Assembly (NCBI GenBank): GCA_003254925.1
Contig: QANZ01000267.1
Location: forward strand, 1 to 64,000
Source of the DNA: Chamaecrista fasciculata
Taxonomy: Eukaryota; Streptophyta; Magnoliopsida; Fabales; Fabaceae
Direction of reading: 5' to 3'
Length of the DNA stretch: 64,000 nt
Below the pieces are notes generated by a model that did no database searches, was not told the origin of the DNA, and was given only the letters and a program-made list of their open reading frames with translations. Shown one piece after another: positions 47,985-59,768 of the stretch; within the stretch, counting starts at the first letter, position 1; each line of letters opens with the position of its first letter. Made by a program: the position numbers and the translations under genes.

Positions 47985-49148
47985 TTAAAAACAACTTTTG
48001 GTTTTTAAGTTTTTAAAAATAAAAGAAAAAAACTGCACCACCAAACAGAGTTTTTTGTTTTTTTATTTTTTAAAACAAAAAACAGTTTTAAAAAAATAAA
48101 ATCAAACACGCCCTAAGATACCTTGAAAACAAGTCATAACCAAGTGAGATACTAGCCAACCGATCTTGTACCATTCTGACAGCAATGTAATTACTTCGTT
48201 AAGTAAGAGTATTGACCTTGCTCTACAAGTTCAAACCATTAAAAATGATCACATGAATCTGATGATTGTACACAAAATCCATCTCTTGAGCTTTGTGTAA
48301 TTTCCAAAGGTCAATTGATCAAGAAACCTGGAATGAAATCATATAACTTAGTTAGCATCACAAATTCTATTTCTATTATAATGTATACCTCGATGGAAGC
48401 ATATTGCAGGCCCTAGTTTTAATGTAAGCAAAAGCTAAATCATAAGTATGCAACCAAACCAACAACCATTTTCAAAAAGTATTGACCTTACTTCATATAA
48501 TGCGACAGATTCACTGCAAAATCCACAGTGCCAACATTCCTTAGGTTGTCTGCAATAGAATGCAAAATAATTTATTACTGATCGAGCATTATGGTACTTA
48601 GTATTAACCTTTTAACCTCTATTGAGTCTGATCAACAATATTTAATGTACCTTAAAGTTACAGGTCGCCTCAGCCATTGCAGAGAAGTAGCAGCGATCCA
48701 GGATGTCGCCAATCAATCTGATTTCCTCGGAGAATACCTTATTTTTCTTCATTAGGGGGAACAACTAAAAACATTGATATGCAGTTAATTGATTCATCTA
48801 TACAACATGGTAAGCTTCATTTATCTAACATCAACTTTTAAGCATTATAATACCCACCATTAACATGGTCAAGGACAACCATCAAAATTGCCCAAAAAAA
48901 GGAAAAGAAGAAAAAGAAGGAAACATTTGATGATTAGCTGGAAAAATTATTATAAAAGTGTCAATCTATTGCTTCACTTAACAGGAAACACCAAAAGAGC
49001 TTGAATTGTTATGCAGAACCCTTGGAACCCCAAAATGAATAAAATCCAGGAAAACTAAGAATTGAGTTTCTTCAGTCCTCATTTTGAGTTGTGTCTACCA
49101 GACATAAAGGTTCAAAGCTTGATATTAAAAGTAGGCATTGTTTTAGAT
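47985..49148. other. 3' side of the P-type PPR gene
   Basis: A T/A-rich inverted segment sits at 47990-48110. On the minus strand, exon-like segments around 48490-48550 and 48655-48770 with AG/GT-like borders suggest spliced 3'UTR exons of the PPR gene. No protein is recognised. Confidence 0.3.
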
Positions 49149-51137
49149 TCATGCATTTAGGCCAGCCCAATTTTTAAAAGCGATAAGTGCTTCCATTTTT
49201 CTGAAGTTTCTTTTTCTCAACTTTGCGATTTTGAGCTTCTTATGAGTCTCCATGAATGCTTGCTTGTATCTCCACTTATCAACAAATATCTTCATCTCAC
49301 TAGATTTCTCCACAACTTGCATAACTGCATCAAAGAAACCTCCCTTGACCATAGCATACAAGAAAGCATCAACGAGACTGTGGTCAAATTTGATACCCTT
49401 CTGTCCGTCATTGGATAACTTTCGCTTCACTTCATTCCACAGCATTAGAACACTAAAATATTTCTCTGCCAAGACATACCCATTAATAAGGGACAGATAT
49501 GTCTGATCATTTGGCTCAAATTGCAGGAATATCATCCTTCTGAATGTCCTTCTTGCATCCTCTAGTCTCCCGGCTTTACAGAAGGCATGAATGATAGAAT
49601 TCCAGTCATGAGTACCTACTTCAATTCGAGGATCCCCAGCCACCTCATCTAAGAAAGCTGCCATCAACTCGGGCCGATGATTCTCCATCAAACCTGTCAT
49701 GATAGTGAGGTAACTGCCCTTCAAATCAGAAATCCGTGCCTCTCTCATATCCCTAAATAACGTAAAGGCTGACTGAAAATCTTGGCCAGACATGGACGAA
49801 TCTATAAGAGAATCATATGTTTTTGCATCCAATTTTAGACCTGAATTACTAATCTCCATGACCAATTGAGTAGCTTCAGCAGTTCGATTTTCTTTGCAGT
49901 AAGCCATTAAAATAGGCACATAAACCCCGAGACCCACAGAGCCTCCCAGAGCATTCATTTCATCAAGAATGCTGTGTGCCTTGTTCGACAATCCTGCATT
50001 TACACATGCATTAACAATACCATATCCTATAGATTTATCAACAATAGTATTTGAAGGTTCTAACTTCTGAGCTTCAATAATCAAATTTGCTAACCCCTTG
50101 ATATTTCCCTTCTCTAGGTATCCCTTAACTACTTCACAATAAGTTTCTTCCCCAAAACTCCAACTGTTGTTGCCATCTCCATCTTTCAGACTTTGGAGTA
50201 TAGTTGACTCAACTGATGCTAAATTTCCTGACTTAAAATACCCACTAATTAAATTACAATAGAATTCCTTTTTGTTTGAGAAACCAAGCCCACCCATCAA
50301 AAACTTTAATTCATTAATCTTTTCTTCAAGCCCCTTCGATGCATACAGATAAGCAAGAAATCCAAAACTGGATTCATCTGGTCTAACCCCCAAAAGTGTC
50401 ATTGTTTCAACAATATTTTCGGCATCACTCACCGATTCAAGGTCACGACAAGACCCTTCCAAAGCAGCATTGCAAGCAGCCAGATCAGGTTTCATGAACT
50501 CCAACTTCTCATCTGAAGCAATCCTACAATTCTCTTGAAAAACACGCAAAAAAGCAACAAGGCTACCATTCTTGCGACTAATTTCAACAAGCACATTCCC
50601 CCAAACACTAAAAGGAACGAAAAACCTGTTCTTGAACATGCACTTGACAAGGGAAAAAGCAGGGGCAGCAAGATTGGCAAGTCTCATAGAATCAAGCATG
50701 GTATGAATAGTTTCAAAATCCAGTATTTTGGGGTTCTTCTCTATAATATACACAACAGAGGCAAAAGACCTCTTGAGATTAAGAACATCCCCATGTGAGG
50801 ACAAATGGGTTATGAGAGAATTGGTGATTGACTTACTTGGGAAGGCTGAGTTGTTGGTGAGAATCTTGAAGGACTTCCACGCTTCATCTGTGTCACTGGT
50901 TATGAGAGACTTGTGAAGGGTATTTTGCAAGGTGGCTACTTGCTCAGGAGTCAAAGATTTGGGTGGCGAAGTTGGGAGATTGATGGGTTCTGGAGAAGAA
51001 GATGAAGGGTTTCTTTTGAGGTCAAAGAGGGAACGTTGAAGGAAGGAGTGAAGGGTTGGAATCTCAGGAGGGGTAGAGCAGAAGAAGCGTCTGTATGGAA
51101 GAAAGATCAGGGCTTTTCTCGCCATTGTAGTGATCAA
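49149..51137 (-). CDS. P-class PPR protein, probably mitochondrial
   Basis: A single-exon ORF of 662 aa. The preferred start is the second Met (MARKALIFLPYRRFFCS), whose basic, Phe/Cys/Ser-rich N-terminus looks like a mitochondrial presequence; the track start lies five codons upstream. From about residue 210 degenerate P-type repeats follow (PDLAACNAALEGSC, EFYCNLISGYFKSGN, KTYDSLIDSSMSGQDF, HDWNSIIHAFCKAGRLEDA, NDQTYLSLINGYVLAEK). There is no E or DYW extension, so the role is RNA binding, stability or splicing rather than editing (family knowledge). A basic C-terminus (KLKIAKLRKRNFRKME) is notable. It resembles the At1g69290-type PPRs. Confidence 0.9.
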   Translation of the reverse strand: MITTMARKALIFLPYRRFFCSTPPEIPTLHSFLQRSLFDLKRNPSSSSPEPINLPTSPPKSLTPEQVATLQNTLHKSLITSDTDEAWKSFKILTNNSAFPSKSITNSLITHLSSHGDVLNLKRSFASVVYIIEKNPKILDFETIHTMLDSMRLANLAAPAFSLVKCMFKNRFFVPFSVWGNVLVEISRKNGSLVAFLRVFQENCRIASDEKLEFMKPDLAACNAALEGSCRDLESVSDAENIVETMTLLGVRPDESSFGFLAYLYASKGLEEKINELKFLMGGLGFSNKKEFYCNLISGYFKSGNLASVESTILQSLKDGDGNNSWSFGEETYCEVVKGYLEKGNIKGLANLIIEAQKLEPSNTIVDKSIGYGIVNACVNAGLSNKAHSILDEMNALGGSVGLGVYVPILMAYCKENRTAEATQLVMEISNSGLKLDAKTYDSLIDSSMSGQDFQSAFTLFRDMREARISDLKGSYLTIMTGLMENHRPELMAAFLDEVAGDPRIEVGTHDWNSIIHAFCKAGRLEDARRTFRRMIFLQFEPNDQTYLSLINGYVLAEKYFSVLMLWNEVKRKLSNDGQKGIKFDHSLVDAFLYAMVKGGFFDAVMQVVEKSSEMKIFVDKWRYKQAFMETHKKLKIAKLRKRNFRKMEALIAFKNWAGLNA

Positions 51138-51600
51138 TCATCAAACATATAACTTTTCCATCTTATTTCTAAGCCATCGAAAAGAATCCAGTCGAATTTC
51201 CCAAAATGCTCAAAACATTGAATCAAAGCATGTTAAAGTCTGAGCTGAGAAATGCAATCCTCCTGTAACTCCAAAAAATTACCAAGGAATTCAAATCAAT
51301 CTCGAACCTTAAGAAATGCAAATAGCTTATTCATTGAATCAATGACAAAAACAGCACCAGGAATTGACCCAGGCGATATATAACCAAAGGGATCAAATTA
51401 GGAGAAATCCGGAATGTAGATGACAGAAGCAGGGAGATCAATACCTTCAGAAGCTCTGAGCCAGGAAGCCATACCAGAAGAGATCGAACAATGAAGATTC
51501 CATTATCGCTTTTCGGAAGAGAAATTAATTGGTCTCACCCGCGGATTCAGTTTCTCGTAATATTTTAATTACATATTTAATGTATTAAGATTTCACAGTT

Positions 51601-51617
51601 GCTGGAATAGCTCAGTT

Positions 51618-51650
<33 letters not shown>

Positions 51651-51674
51651 GAGGTTCAAGCCCTCCTTCTAGCG
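51601..51674 (+). tRNA. tRNA-Asn (anticodon GTT)
   Basis: The 74 bases fold as a complete cloverleaf. Acceptor GCTGGAA pairs with TTCTAGC (one G-T). D arm GCTC..GAGC. Anticodon stem TGTGG/CCACA with loop CTGTTAA, so anticodon GTT. T arm GGAGG/CCTCC with loop TTCAAGC. Discriminator G. A T-run for Pol III termination follows at about 51684-51690. No intron. Confidence 0.97.
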
Positions 51675-51739
51675 CTTTCTAATATTTTTGCCTCATCTTT
51701 TAATTGTTTGTTGCATTATGTATTTTTATTTGGCCAAAA

Positions 51740-52900
51740 TTCTATTTTGGTCCCTAATATTTGTCTAAAGTTTCGTTTTGATCATTAAAGTTTTATTCAT
51801 TACAAAAACAATAAAATTATTGGAGACTGATCTAGCCTAATTACAGGTTTCGAGTTTAAGATTTAATAATATAATTGTATCAAGTACTTGGTGAAAAAGT
51901 TTATCACTCCTATAATCCTACTCAGTTCAATAGAAATTTGTTGTTATCTAAAATATCAAAATTGATAAATGAGACATTTGAGTTAAGTGTTACTTTTGTT
52001 GAGTTTTTTTTTTTTTTTTGTCTAATTGAGACCGTCAACAGATAAAGTCAAATTGTGTTAGGAAAGTCAACGATTTATTTTACAGTCAAACAAACAAAAA
52101 TGATTATATTTCTCTCGTTTCAAATTCAAATGCGATAAATTTAAAGTTGCCGGCTACTAGGGATGGCAACGGATAGGATATCCGAAAATTTTTCACTATC
52201 CGTATCCATCCATTCTTCTCAATATCCGTATCCTATCTTATCCGATATCCGGTATCCGACAGATACCCTAAATATCCAAAATATCCGAAAATAATGGACA
52301 TAGGATAGGATATCCTAATTAAAAAATCGGATATATCCAATATCCGATACCCAATATCCGTTAATTAAAATAAATTAATTAAAAATATAATAAAAAATGT
52401 ATAAAATATAATAAAATATTTATATTATAGAGTATCAGATACCGGATACCCTAACTATCCGTTCATTTCGGACGGATACCGGATAGTTGGTTTTTTATTT
52501 TTCAATACCCGTACCCTATCCGATATCCGATGGATACCGAATATTTTTTACGGATGGATTCGGACGGATATCCTAAATGCGGATCCAAATTGCCATCCCT
52601 ACCGGTTACTCTTGAAGAATTCTTTTTCTGTCGAATTAGAATCATTAGCAAATAATGTCAAATTAAACATGAAAATGGGTTTAAGACTAAGTGAAAAATT
52701 ATTAAAAAGAAAAAATTGTCTCAAACTCACTTTAGAGTCTAATTTTACCTCATTTGTTGACAATCCTAACTTGATAGAAAAAGAACTCGTCAAGAATAAC
52801 ATATAACTTCAAACTCGTTATATTTGGATTTGAAACAAGAAATATATGACAGACTTAACTCATTTGAACGTAAAACGAGTGACCCATTTTAGAAACTTAA
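51740..52900. repeat. Dispersed repeat of the 'ttggtcc...caaattcaaatgcgat' family, hit by a hAT MITE
   Basis: Phrases such as ttttggtccctaatatttg, tcaaattcaaatgcgat and ctcttgaagaattctttttct match 59320-59640 and 35505-35990. The copy is split at 52157/52602 by the MITE at 52158-52601. No gene. Confidence 0.55.
52158..52601. mobile_element. hAT-type MITE, 8 bp TSD
   Basis: The 444 bp element has tips tagggatggcaa / ttgccatcccta and an interior full of ggatatcc and atccgtatcc phrases. Flanks ccggctac (52150-52157) and ccggttac (52602-52609) form an 8 bp target duplication with one mismatch, the hAT signature length. Non-coding. Confidence 0.8.
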
Positions 52901-52901
52901 T

Positions 52902-53558
52902 TAAAGACTAGTTAAAACCAACACATATTTCAGAATTTTTCGCATTGAAATTTTAAAAGAGAAAAATATGACCACCTTTAGTCATTGAGAACAAAGAGTG
53001 AAAATTTTAAAAGACTACTTGAATCAAAATTGCAACAAAAAAAATAAAAGATGAAGGATTAAATTGTAACTTATCCTAAACATAAAGGATCAAAAGTACA
53101 TTTTGACCCATATATATTAAATGCAAATGAAATTCTTAGTAAAAATATTATATAATGCAAAATTTTAAAAAGAACCAAGATAAACAAAAAAGTGATCAAT
53201 ATATATTATCTTAGGTTCGCCGAATCCCTGTGAAATAGAATCAAAAAACAATTTGATCCATACAAACGTCAAGTGTTTTGGTTTAAAGAGTTCATAAAAT
53301 ATAAAGATAGATGAAGATGAGTTGAGCACTTGAGTGATTTCATTTAAAAAAAAAGTTCACGAGTCAAAATTGCCACTCTTTCAAGGGTGAAATATAACGG
53401 GTAAAACTCATTGATTAATCATAATCCACAGCCTATTATCCACACAGTGATCATCAAACAAACATAAAAGATTTTAGATGGTTGGTTTCCTTCTTGGGGT
53501 GTAAGAGATGATTTAAGAACTATCTCCTCCACAAAGTGTTAGTAATGCAGCTAATGAT
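52902..53558. other. AT-rich spacer / erlin 3' flank
   Basis: No gene or clear repeat. The part nearest 53558 is presumably erlin 3'UTR. Confidence 0.4.
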
Positions 53559-56500
53559 TCAAGCATCCGCTTTTGCCTTTGTAGATGCCACTTTAGACAT
53601 GTTTTGCAAGAAGTTTCCGAGTAACCTCTGATCGAAAATCATATTTGGGATCTGCAGAGAAAATTTGAAAGGTCAAGCCTGTGATAATGAAACAATGGGA
53701 GAAACAAAGACAAGGAAAGAAGAGGAATACCTTGTCCCCAAAGAAAATTTTGGTATTATCAGCAATGGCCTCAATGAATCTGAGCTCAAGAAATTCAGGG
53801 GTGAGCTTCAACTGGTTTGCTTCAGCTTCTTTGGTTACACTTGAAATTGATAAAGAAAAACCAATACCATTATTCAATGTTCAAGAAAGACAAGTGATAT
53901 CTTAATCTTACTCATAAGACTTTCCTTCAAAGGAACAGCGAAATCTCACCGGTAGAAATCTGCATCTGCGAGGCTCTTTTCTCGTGCCAGGTACATTTCG
54001 TTCTCAATTTCTTGCTGACGCCTAGAACCTTCCTTTTCCAACAATCTCTGTTCCATAAGGATCTTGCTAACATTGGCATTCTTCTCAGCCTCGCTAATAG
54101 CCATCTTCTTTGAAGTCTCTGACTCCTTCTCAACTACTTTCTGTCTCTCGATAGCAATTAAGACCTACCCAATCATGAGTGCTCATATATCAGTTTTAGA
54201 ACAATGAAAAAAGTAAAAAACACCAAATTGGATGTTATATGCAGCAAACTTCAGCACCCTATAACCAGCTAGAAGTATAAGAGCCAACAAGAAGCATATA
54301 TCAGAAGAATAGGAGAGATGACACAATTAAGTCACTCAAATGAAACAAAAAGACACATGCACTATCATGTGCATGCACATACACATGATTAACCCTGTGT
54401 TTTAGGGACTAAGAAGACTATCAATTGATCCACAACCCATACCTGTCCAGCTCCACAAACATTTGAAAGAAAGTTAAATGACTTCTTCAAGTAACTTTTT
54501 TATTGAAGAAAACAAAAAAATACCTTAGTGCGCTCCTCTTCCATTTGTTCAAAGTTACGTCTTATGCTATCTGGAATCGTTGGCTTTGTAACACGGACAC
54601 TGATAATTTCAATGCCTGGAGCATAGCGGGTGCAGTCAGCTTGAAGAGCATCTTTCATCTTTTCATCAATCTGAAAGAGCAACAATAATAACTTTTTCAT
54701 GCTAGCTTTTAGGATGTGACAACAAAAAAGAGAAAGACTGGAAGACAATAATTTTTTATTAGGTAACTCATGTAACACACTGGGAAAAGCAACCTCCATA
54801 ACAGAAACAAAACTTTGGATTTTGCATACACTACTCTTATTAACATGATGATGATGATAGTAAAATCTACAACTGACTCAGTAAGCATACAGCAAATAAG
54901 CATGTCACATTGCTTAATAATTAGTGCCCACGTTATTCTACTCTTTATCAAATATTCAAATGTGTAAAATGCAAGTGGCCATTATAGTCCAAACTATTGC
55001 CATAAAAATGCATTTCTAAATCATTAGCTTTTTACCTGATCAAACACATCAATATAGACTTGTTGAAGACTATGAGAACTGCAGAACTGATTAATCTCAT
55101 GATGAATCTTATCATATATCCATGTCTTGTCGTAATGCACACCATAGTTGAGCAATGTCTCATAAACATAATCCTTACGGAGTCGGTTTACAACCTTAAA
55201 TAGAAAAGAATAATAATAATCAATGCATATGAATTTGATACTTGTGAATTAAGTACATTACTGAAGAAACTTATATTACTTCTATCTTCCCAAAACTGAT
55301 CATGACACCTCCTTTAGTACCACATGGTATATCTGTCACCTGCAATTGTTACAACAATTCAAGTATTCAATTTACAGTGCCAACTGCAAAGTGAAACCTC
55401 AGTTTTGAAAGCTGCTCTAAAAATATTACCTGATCTGTCTGAAGTGTCACTTGAACAGGTTCAAACTGAGTTATGAAAGGCAACTTCAAATGAAAACCTA
55501 GAGCATTCAGTAACAAGAACATGAAGCAAACTTTTGGGAAAGCAGATACTGAAAAAGAACGACAGAAAATGAAGGAACACGCAAGCACCTGGGTCTGTAA
55601 TTGTTTCCAGAAGAGCACCTCCTCTCCAATATACTCCAACATGGCCTTCCGGGACTTGATGCAGAACAGAAATGCTATTTTTAAAAGTTGCTGATGACGA
55701 TGGGAGTAATACCTACAATTTCTTGTACTCTCAGCTTCATGATTTGACTTTTGGGTATAATATAGTTGAACTTGAATGTAATCGAACGGTAGAATTGTAG
55801 TTAAAAACAATTCATCAAAAAATTTAACCCCAGATAATTTTGATAAATAAGCATAATTAAAAACGTTTGCAACAGTATATTATTCTTTGAACCAATCTCG
55901 TTTTCCCAAATAGAATAGTAAGCAGTATTGAATGACCCAAATAAAAAACAAACAACAAGACCAACAAATGACTACATATGACCAACTAATTACCATTTTA
56001 CATTACTAGCTTACTAACTTATAATTTCTTTGCCATTCCTCAATCTAACTAGTGCAAAGATGGGCTCAAAAGAAAAGTCTCCTCCCCCACCCAAGAAAGA
56101 AACAAACAAGATTTTTTTCCTTTAGTAATTCGACATGATGCACGCAAGAAATTTATCCCAGAGAAAATATAAAAACCAGCGGTCAACAAAGTCTGTATAT
56201 GATAGTTCAGGTTACAGGAACTCGATTCTTATACACAAGATTAATAATGCTCAATAAAATATGGCTACACTTACATATTGACAAAAGAGCACTATCAGTC
56301 AAATATGTTAAAACCGGAAAAGAAAAAACAAAGGAAAGAACAATCAAACATATAACCAAAAGCTGAATGGGTATACGATTCAACTAATGCGAATTAGCTC
56401 ACTATTGTACTTCGACCGAAATAAGAGCAATCAAAGAATGCTGCAGCGAAAATCGAGCATAAAACAAGAACAAATACAGACGAACTTTTTGTTTTTCTTT

Positions 56501-56697
56501 CTTTTTGCCCTTTTTCTCAAACAGGCAATTGGGGAAGTGAAGCAACGAAATGTAACAACAATGCCGAGAGAGGAGATTACCACGGCGGCGATGGCGATGA
56601 AAGAGAGAAAAACGGTGAGAGTGGCGGTGGAATCGGCGGCAGCCGGCGGCGGAGGACGCGGCTGTGGAGGATTAGCTCCCGGTTGATTTGGATCCAT
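53559..56697 (-). CDS. ERLIN: Erlin (SPFH/prohibitin-domain ER membrane protein)
   Basis: Nine exons on the minus strand join in phase: 56697-56581, 55712-55589, 55497-55430, 55339-55280, 55194-55036, 54670-54524, 54164-53950, 53839-53731, 53651-53559. They encode 363 aa. Erlins are SPFH proteins of ER lipid-raft-like domains that assemble large rings and, in animals, steer ERAD of IP3 receptors; the plant role is little known. A Pro-rich N-terminus leads to one TM segment ([14 protein letters not shown]). Then comes the SPFH core: [67 protein letters not shown] long charged coiled coil follows ([40 protein letters not shown]), then [20 protein letters not shown] and [20 protein letters not shown]. 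The length is normal for plant erlins. Confidence 0.95.
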
Positions 56698-57040
56698 GGC
56701 AGCTCTCTAGTTACAGAACAGAAATCAGCGTCTCTTTATGTGCTTTTTCTGCTATTTCCAAGCAAAGAATAATAAATAACACGCAACTTTGGATTCTATT
56801 TGAGAATGACCACAAAATCTTAACGATGAAGTTTGTTCGTCTCTGCCCAAAAAGAGAAAGAGGAAGACAAGCTTAGTATTCAGTCGTCTAAAAACGGCAT
56901 TGAAGTTTATTTGTTGCGAGTTTCGACGAAATACAGAGGAAAGAAAGTAGGGGTTTCTACTACATCGTCCTGATGCACCCATAAATCACCGATGCTCGAT
57001 GATTATACAGTTGTTCTTTTTTATTTTTTTTTATTTTTTT

Positions 57041-58014
57041 AGAAAACTAGCATTTTAGTCCCTGAAATTTTGCGGGCAGTGGGAGTTAGGTTCTTGGATT
57101 TTGGAAATTGTACAACTCGATTCCTGAATTATTCAAACTTTGAGCAAGTTGATCCTTTCGGGTGTTACAAAAAAAAAAAAAACATGCTACGTGTGTAATT
57201 CTCGCTACATAAGCATAAGAATAAAAAAAGAGGCATTCTTTTGCAATTTGGTCCCTATGTTTTATTTTCTTAAATCAAAATTGGAAAAAATAGTTTGGTC
57301 CCTAAAACCTAAAACCCTAAAACTCTAAACCCTAAATCCTAAAAGAAAGAAACCCTAAAACCCTAACCATCTCCGACCCTAATTTTTTTTAAATAATCTG
57401 AGTACTTGTTTGTATAATTATACAAAACAGTGAAGATGATGAAGAGTGAAGTTGATGAAATTGCATATTGAAGAGATTGCTTTAGACCCTCATCTTCAGT
57501 GTTCATCTTCTTCAATTTGTTCATCATTATCACTCTTCTGCATAATTGTAGAAACAGGTCTTGGATTATCTAAATATGTTTGCCTTCTGTACTATTTAGT
57601 CCCTGAAAAATTTAGGGTCGGAGATGGCTAGGGTTTTAGGGGTTCTTTTTTTTTAGAGTTTAGGGACCAAAATATTTTTTTAATTCTGATTTAAGAAAAT
57701 AAAACGCAGGGAGCTAATTGCAAAAGAGTGCCTCTTTTTTTTTATTTTTATGCTTATGTGGCGAGAATTACACATGTGACAATTTTTTTTTGTGTTTAAC
57801 TGGTGCTGATGTGGCAGTTAACGGCCACGTCAGCACTGAACGACACACGTCAGCCTCCATCCTTGCCACGTCAGTTCTTTTGTAACACCTAGGTGACGGA
57901 AAGATCAACTTGCTCAAGGTTTGCATAATTTAAGGACCGAGTTGTATAATTTCCAAAATCCAAGGACCTAACAGCCACCGCCTGCAAAATTCTGGGACTA
58001 AAATACTAGTTTTC
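57041..58014. mobile_element. Foldback element ~975 bp
   Basis: The arms are inverse: gaaaactagcattttagtcc at the left tip versus actaaaatactagttttctc at the right, and ggcattcttttgcaattt versus attgcaaaagagtgcc further in. The right arm has an extra GC-richer stretch (57800-57860, ccacgtcagcactgaacg). The left arm carries a telomere-like aaaccctaaa run at 57300-57372. Target duplication is obscured by T-rich flanks. Confidence 0.78.
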
Positions 58015-58131
58015 TCTTTTTTTTTTTACTTTTTTATGTTCAAATTCTTTTTTTTTTTTTTGCCGGTAGGACAATATATTCTTTTTTTTTCTTGGTAGAA
58101 AATGATATTCCTACATTTGTTATTATTATTA

Positions 58132-59074
58132 GGCATAAGTGCACTTTTGGTCCCATAACTATGACAAAGGTTTCATTTTGGTCCCATAATTTTTTTTGTT
58201 GCAATTTTGGTCCCATAACTATGACAAAGGTTTTATTTTGGTCCCATAACTTTTTTTGTTGCAATTTTGGTCCCATAACTATGACAAAGGTTTCATTTTG
58301 GTTCCATAACTTTTTTTTGTTGCAATTTTGGTCCCATAACTTCTCAAAAGGTTCCACCGTTAGTCCCTTGGTGAATTCCATCCATATTTAGCCGTTAAGC
58401 ATGACGTGGCATAGTGACTAGGATCATGATGTGGCAAAATAAGATGAAATGGACTGAAATAGGATCTATATGCAACATATTAAAACTTATCTATACCCAA
58501 CCACAATATATACAAAGACTTCCTCTTCCTCGTCAGCCCAACGAAACTTCCTCTTCCTCGTTCCGCTTCCCGATTTGTCGTCGCCGCCGCTTTGGTCGTT
58601 CGACTTTGGCTGAGGATCCCATCGACTTCGTCGGTGCCTTTTGCTTGAAGTCTCTTCTTCCCCATTAGATTGGTCCTTGTCAATATCACTCTTTGTATAT
58701 ATGGTGGTTGGGTATAGATAAGTTTTAATATGTTGCATATAGTTCCTATTTCAGTCCACTTCATCTTATTTTGCCACATCATGATCCTAGTTACTATGCC
58801 ACGTCATATTTAACGGCTAAATATAAATGGAATTCACCAAGGGACTAACAGTGGAACCTTTTGAGAAGTTATGAGACCAAAATTACAACAAAAAATGTTA
58901 TGGGACTAAAATGAAACCTTTGTGATAGTTATGGGACCAAAATTGCAACCAAAAAAGTTATGGGACCAAAATGAAACCTTTGTCATAGTTATGGACCAAA
59001 ATTGCAACAAAAAAAGTTATGGGACCAAAATGAAACCTTTGTCATAATTATGGGACCAAAAGTGCAGTTAAGCC
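58132..59074. mobile_element. Foldback Pack-MULE-like element carrying a gene fragment
   Basis: The 943 bp element has tips ggcataagtgcac / gtgcagttaagcc. Each arm has three to four copies of a ~60 bp 'ttttggtcccataactatg' unit. Flanks ttattatta (58123-58131) and ttactatta (59075-59083) are a 9 bp duplication with one mismatch. The unpaired centre (58510-58670) is far more GC-rich than the arms and encodes an SF1-like peptide on the minus strand. Confidence 0.82.
58520..58666 (-). pseudogene. Captured fragment resembling the N-terminus of splicing factor SF1
   Basis: The minus strand reads [20 protein letters not shown], then [15 protein letters not shown], then [14 protein letters not shown]. 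The pair of motifs (K)RRSRWDP and RKRK(S/T)RWAD separated by a Gly/Asp/Ser linker is characteristic of plant SF1/branchpoint-binding proteins just before their conserved core (recalled family pattern, not searched). Only ~50 codons are present, with neither the KH nor zinc-knuckle domains. It sits in the loop of a foldback transposon, so it is a captured exon rather than a gene. Confidence 0.65.
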
Positions 59075-59304
59075 TTACTATTATTTGTTCGAACATGAAA
59101 TATTGTCATTATGTCATATTTCACTTTGATGTCCCGAAATTATAAGATGAATTCCACTTTGGTCTTTAAATTTTTTTTTAGTTCCCTTAAGAGATCATCA
59201 AAATATGTACATATCAAAAACTACTTGTAGACCAAACATAAATAGATATGTAATCAAACACACCTTTTGGAACCCATCTCTAATAGATTTACATGTTAAT
59301 TTAT

Positions 59305-59733
59305 GGGCGAAAACCTCAAATTGGTCCTATATGTTTTTATAATGTTTCAAATTGGTTCTAAAAATATTAAATGTAGTCTTATTTATCTTATTTTAAGTTC
59401 AAATGCAATAGTTTCTTTTGACGTGTACTTCAACACTATCAACAAACGAGGTCAAATCAAGTCCCGAAGTTAGATAACTTGTTTTATGATCAAACAAGCG
59501 AAATTGATTATATCTCTCGTTTTAAATCCGAATGCGATGAGTTCGAAACTTTATGTCAATTCTTGAAGAGTTCTTTTTCTACCCAATTAAAATTGTTATT
59601 AAATAAGGTCAAATTGCGTCTCAAAAGTATTTAAAAAGTTATAAAAACATGTAGGCAATCTTTTTCAAATAAAAGGTAAGGGACAACTCTGAAATCTACT
59701 CCATGCATATGGGACCAACTTGAGCTTTAAGCC
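59305..59733. mobile_element. Non-autonomous insertion with 9 bp TSD inside the MRS2-5 copy
   Basis: The uninterrupted parent sequence at about 28630 acts as an empty site. In the copy, ttaatttat (59296-59304) and ttaatatat (59734-59742) flank a 429 bp insert with tips gggcgaaaacctcaaattgg / ccaacttgagctttaagcc. Its interior matches the 'caaattggtcc ... aaatgcgat' dispersed family, so that family is Mutator-like. Confidence 0.82.
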
Positions 59734-59768
59734 TTAATATATGAATAGCATGGTCCAAAATTTTATAA

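Noticed and set aside
49149..51137. Editing-type PPR
   Set aside because: No E, E+ or DYW domain at the C-terminus; repeats are P-type.
53559..56697. Prohibitin or stomatin instead of erlin
   Set aside because: The SPFH wording ([27 protein letters not shown]) and nine-exon structure fit erlins.
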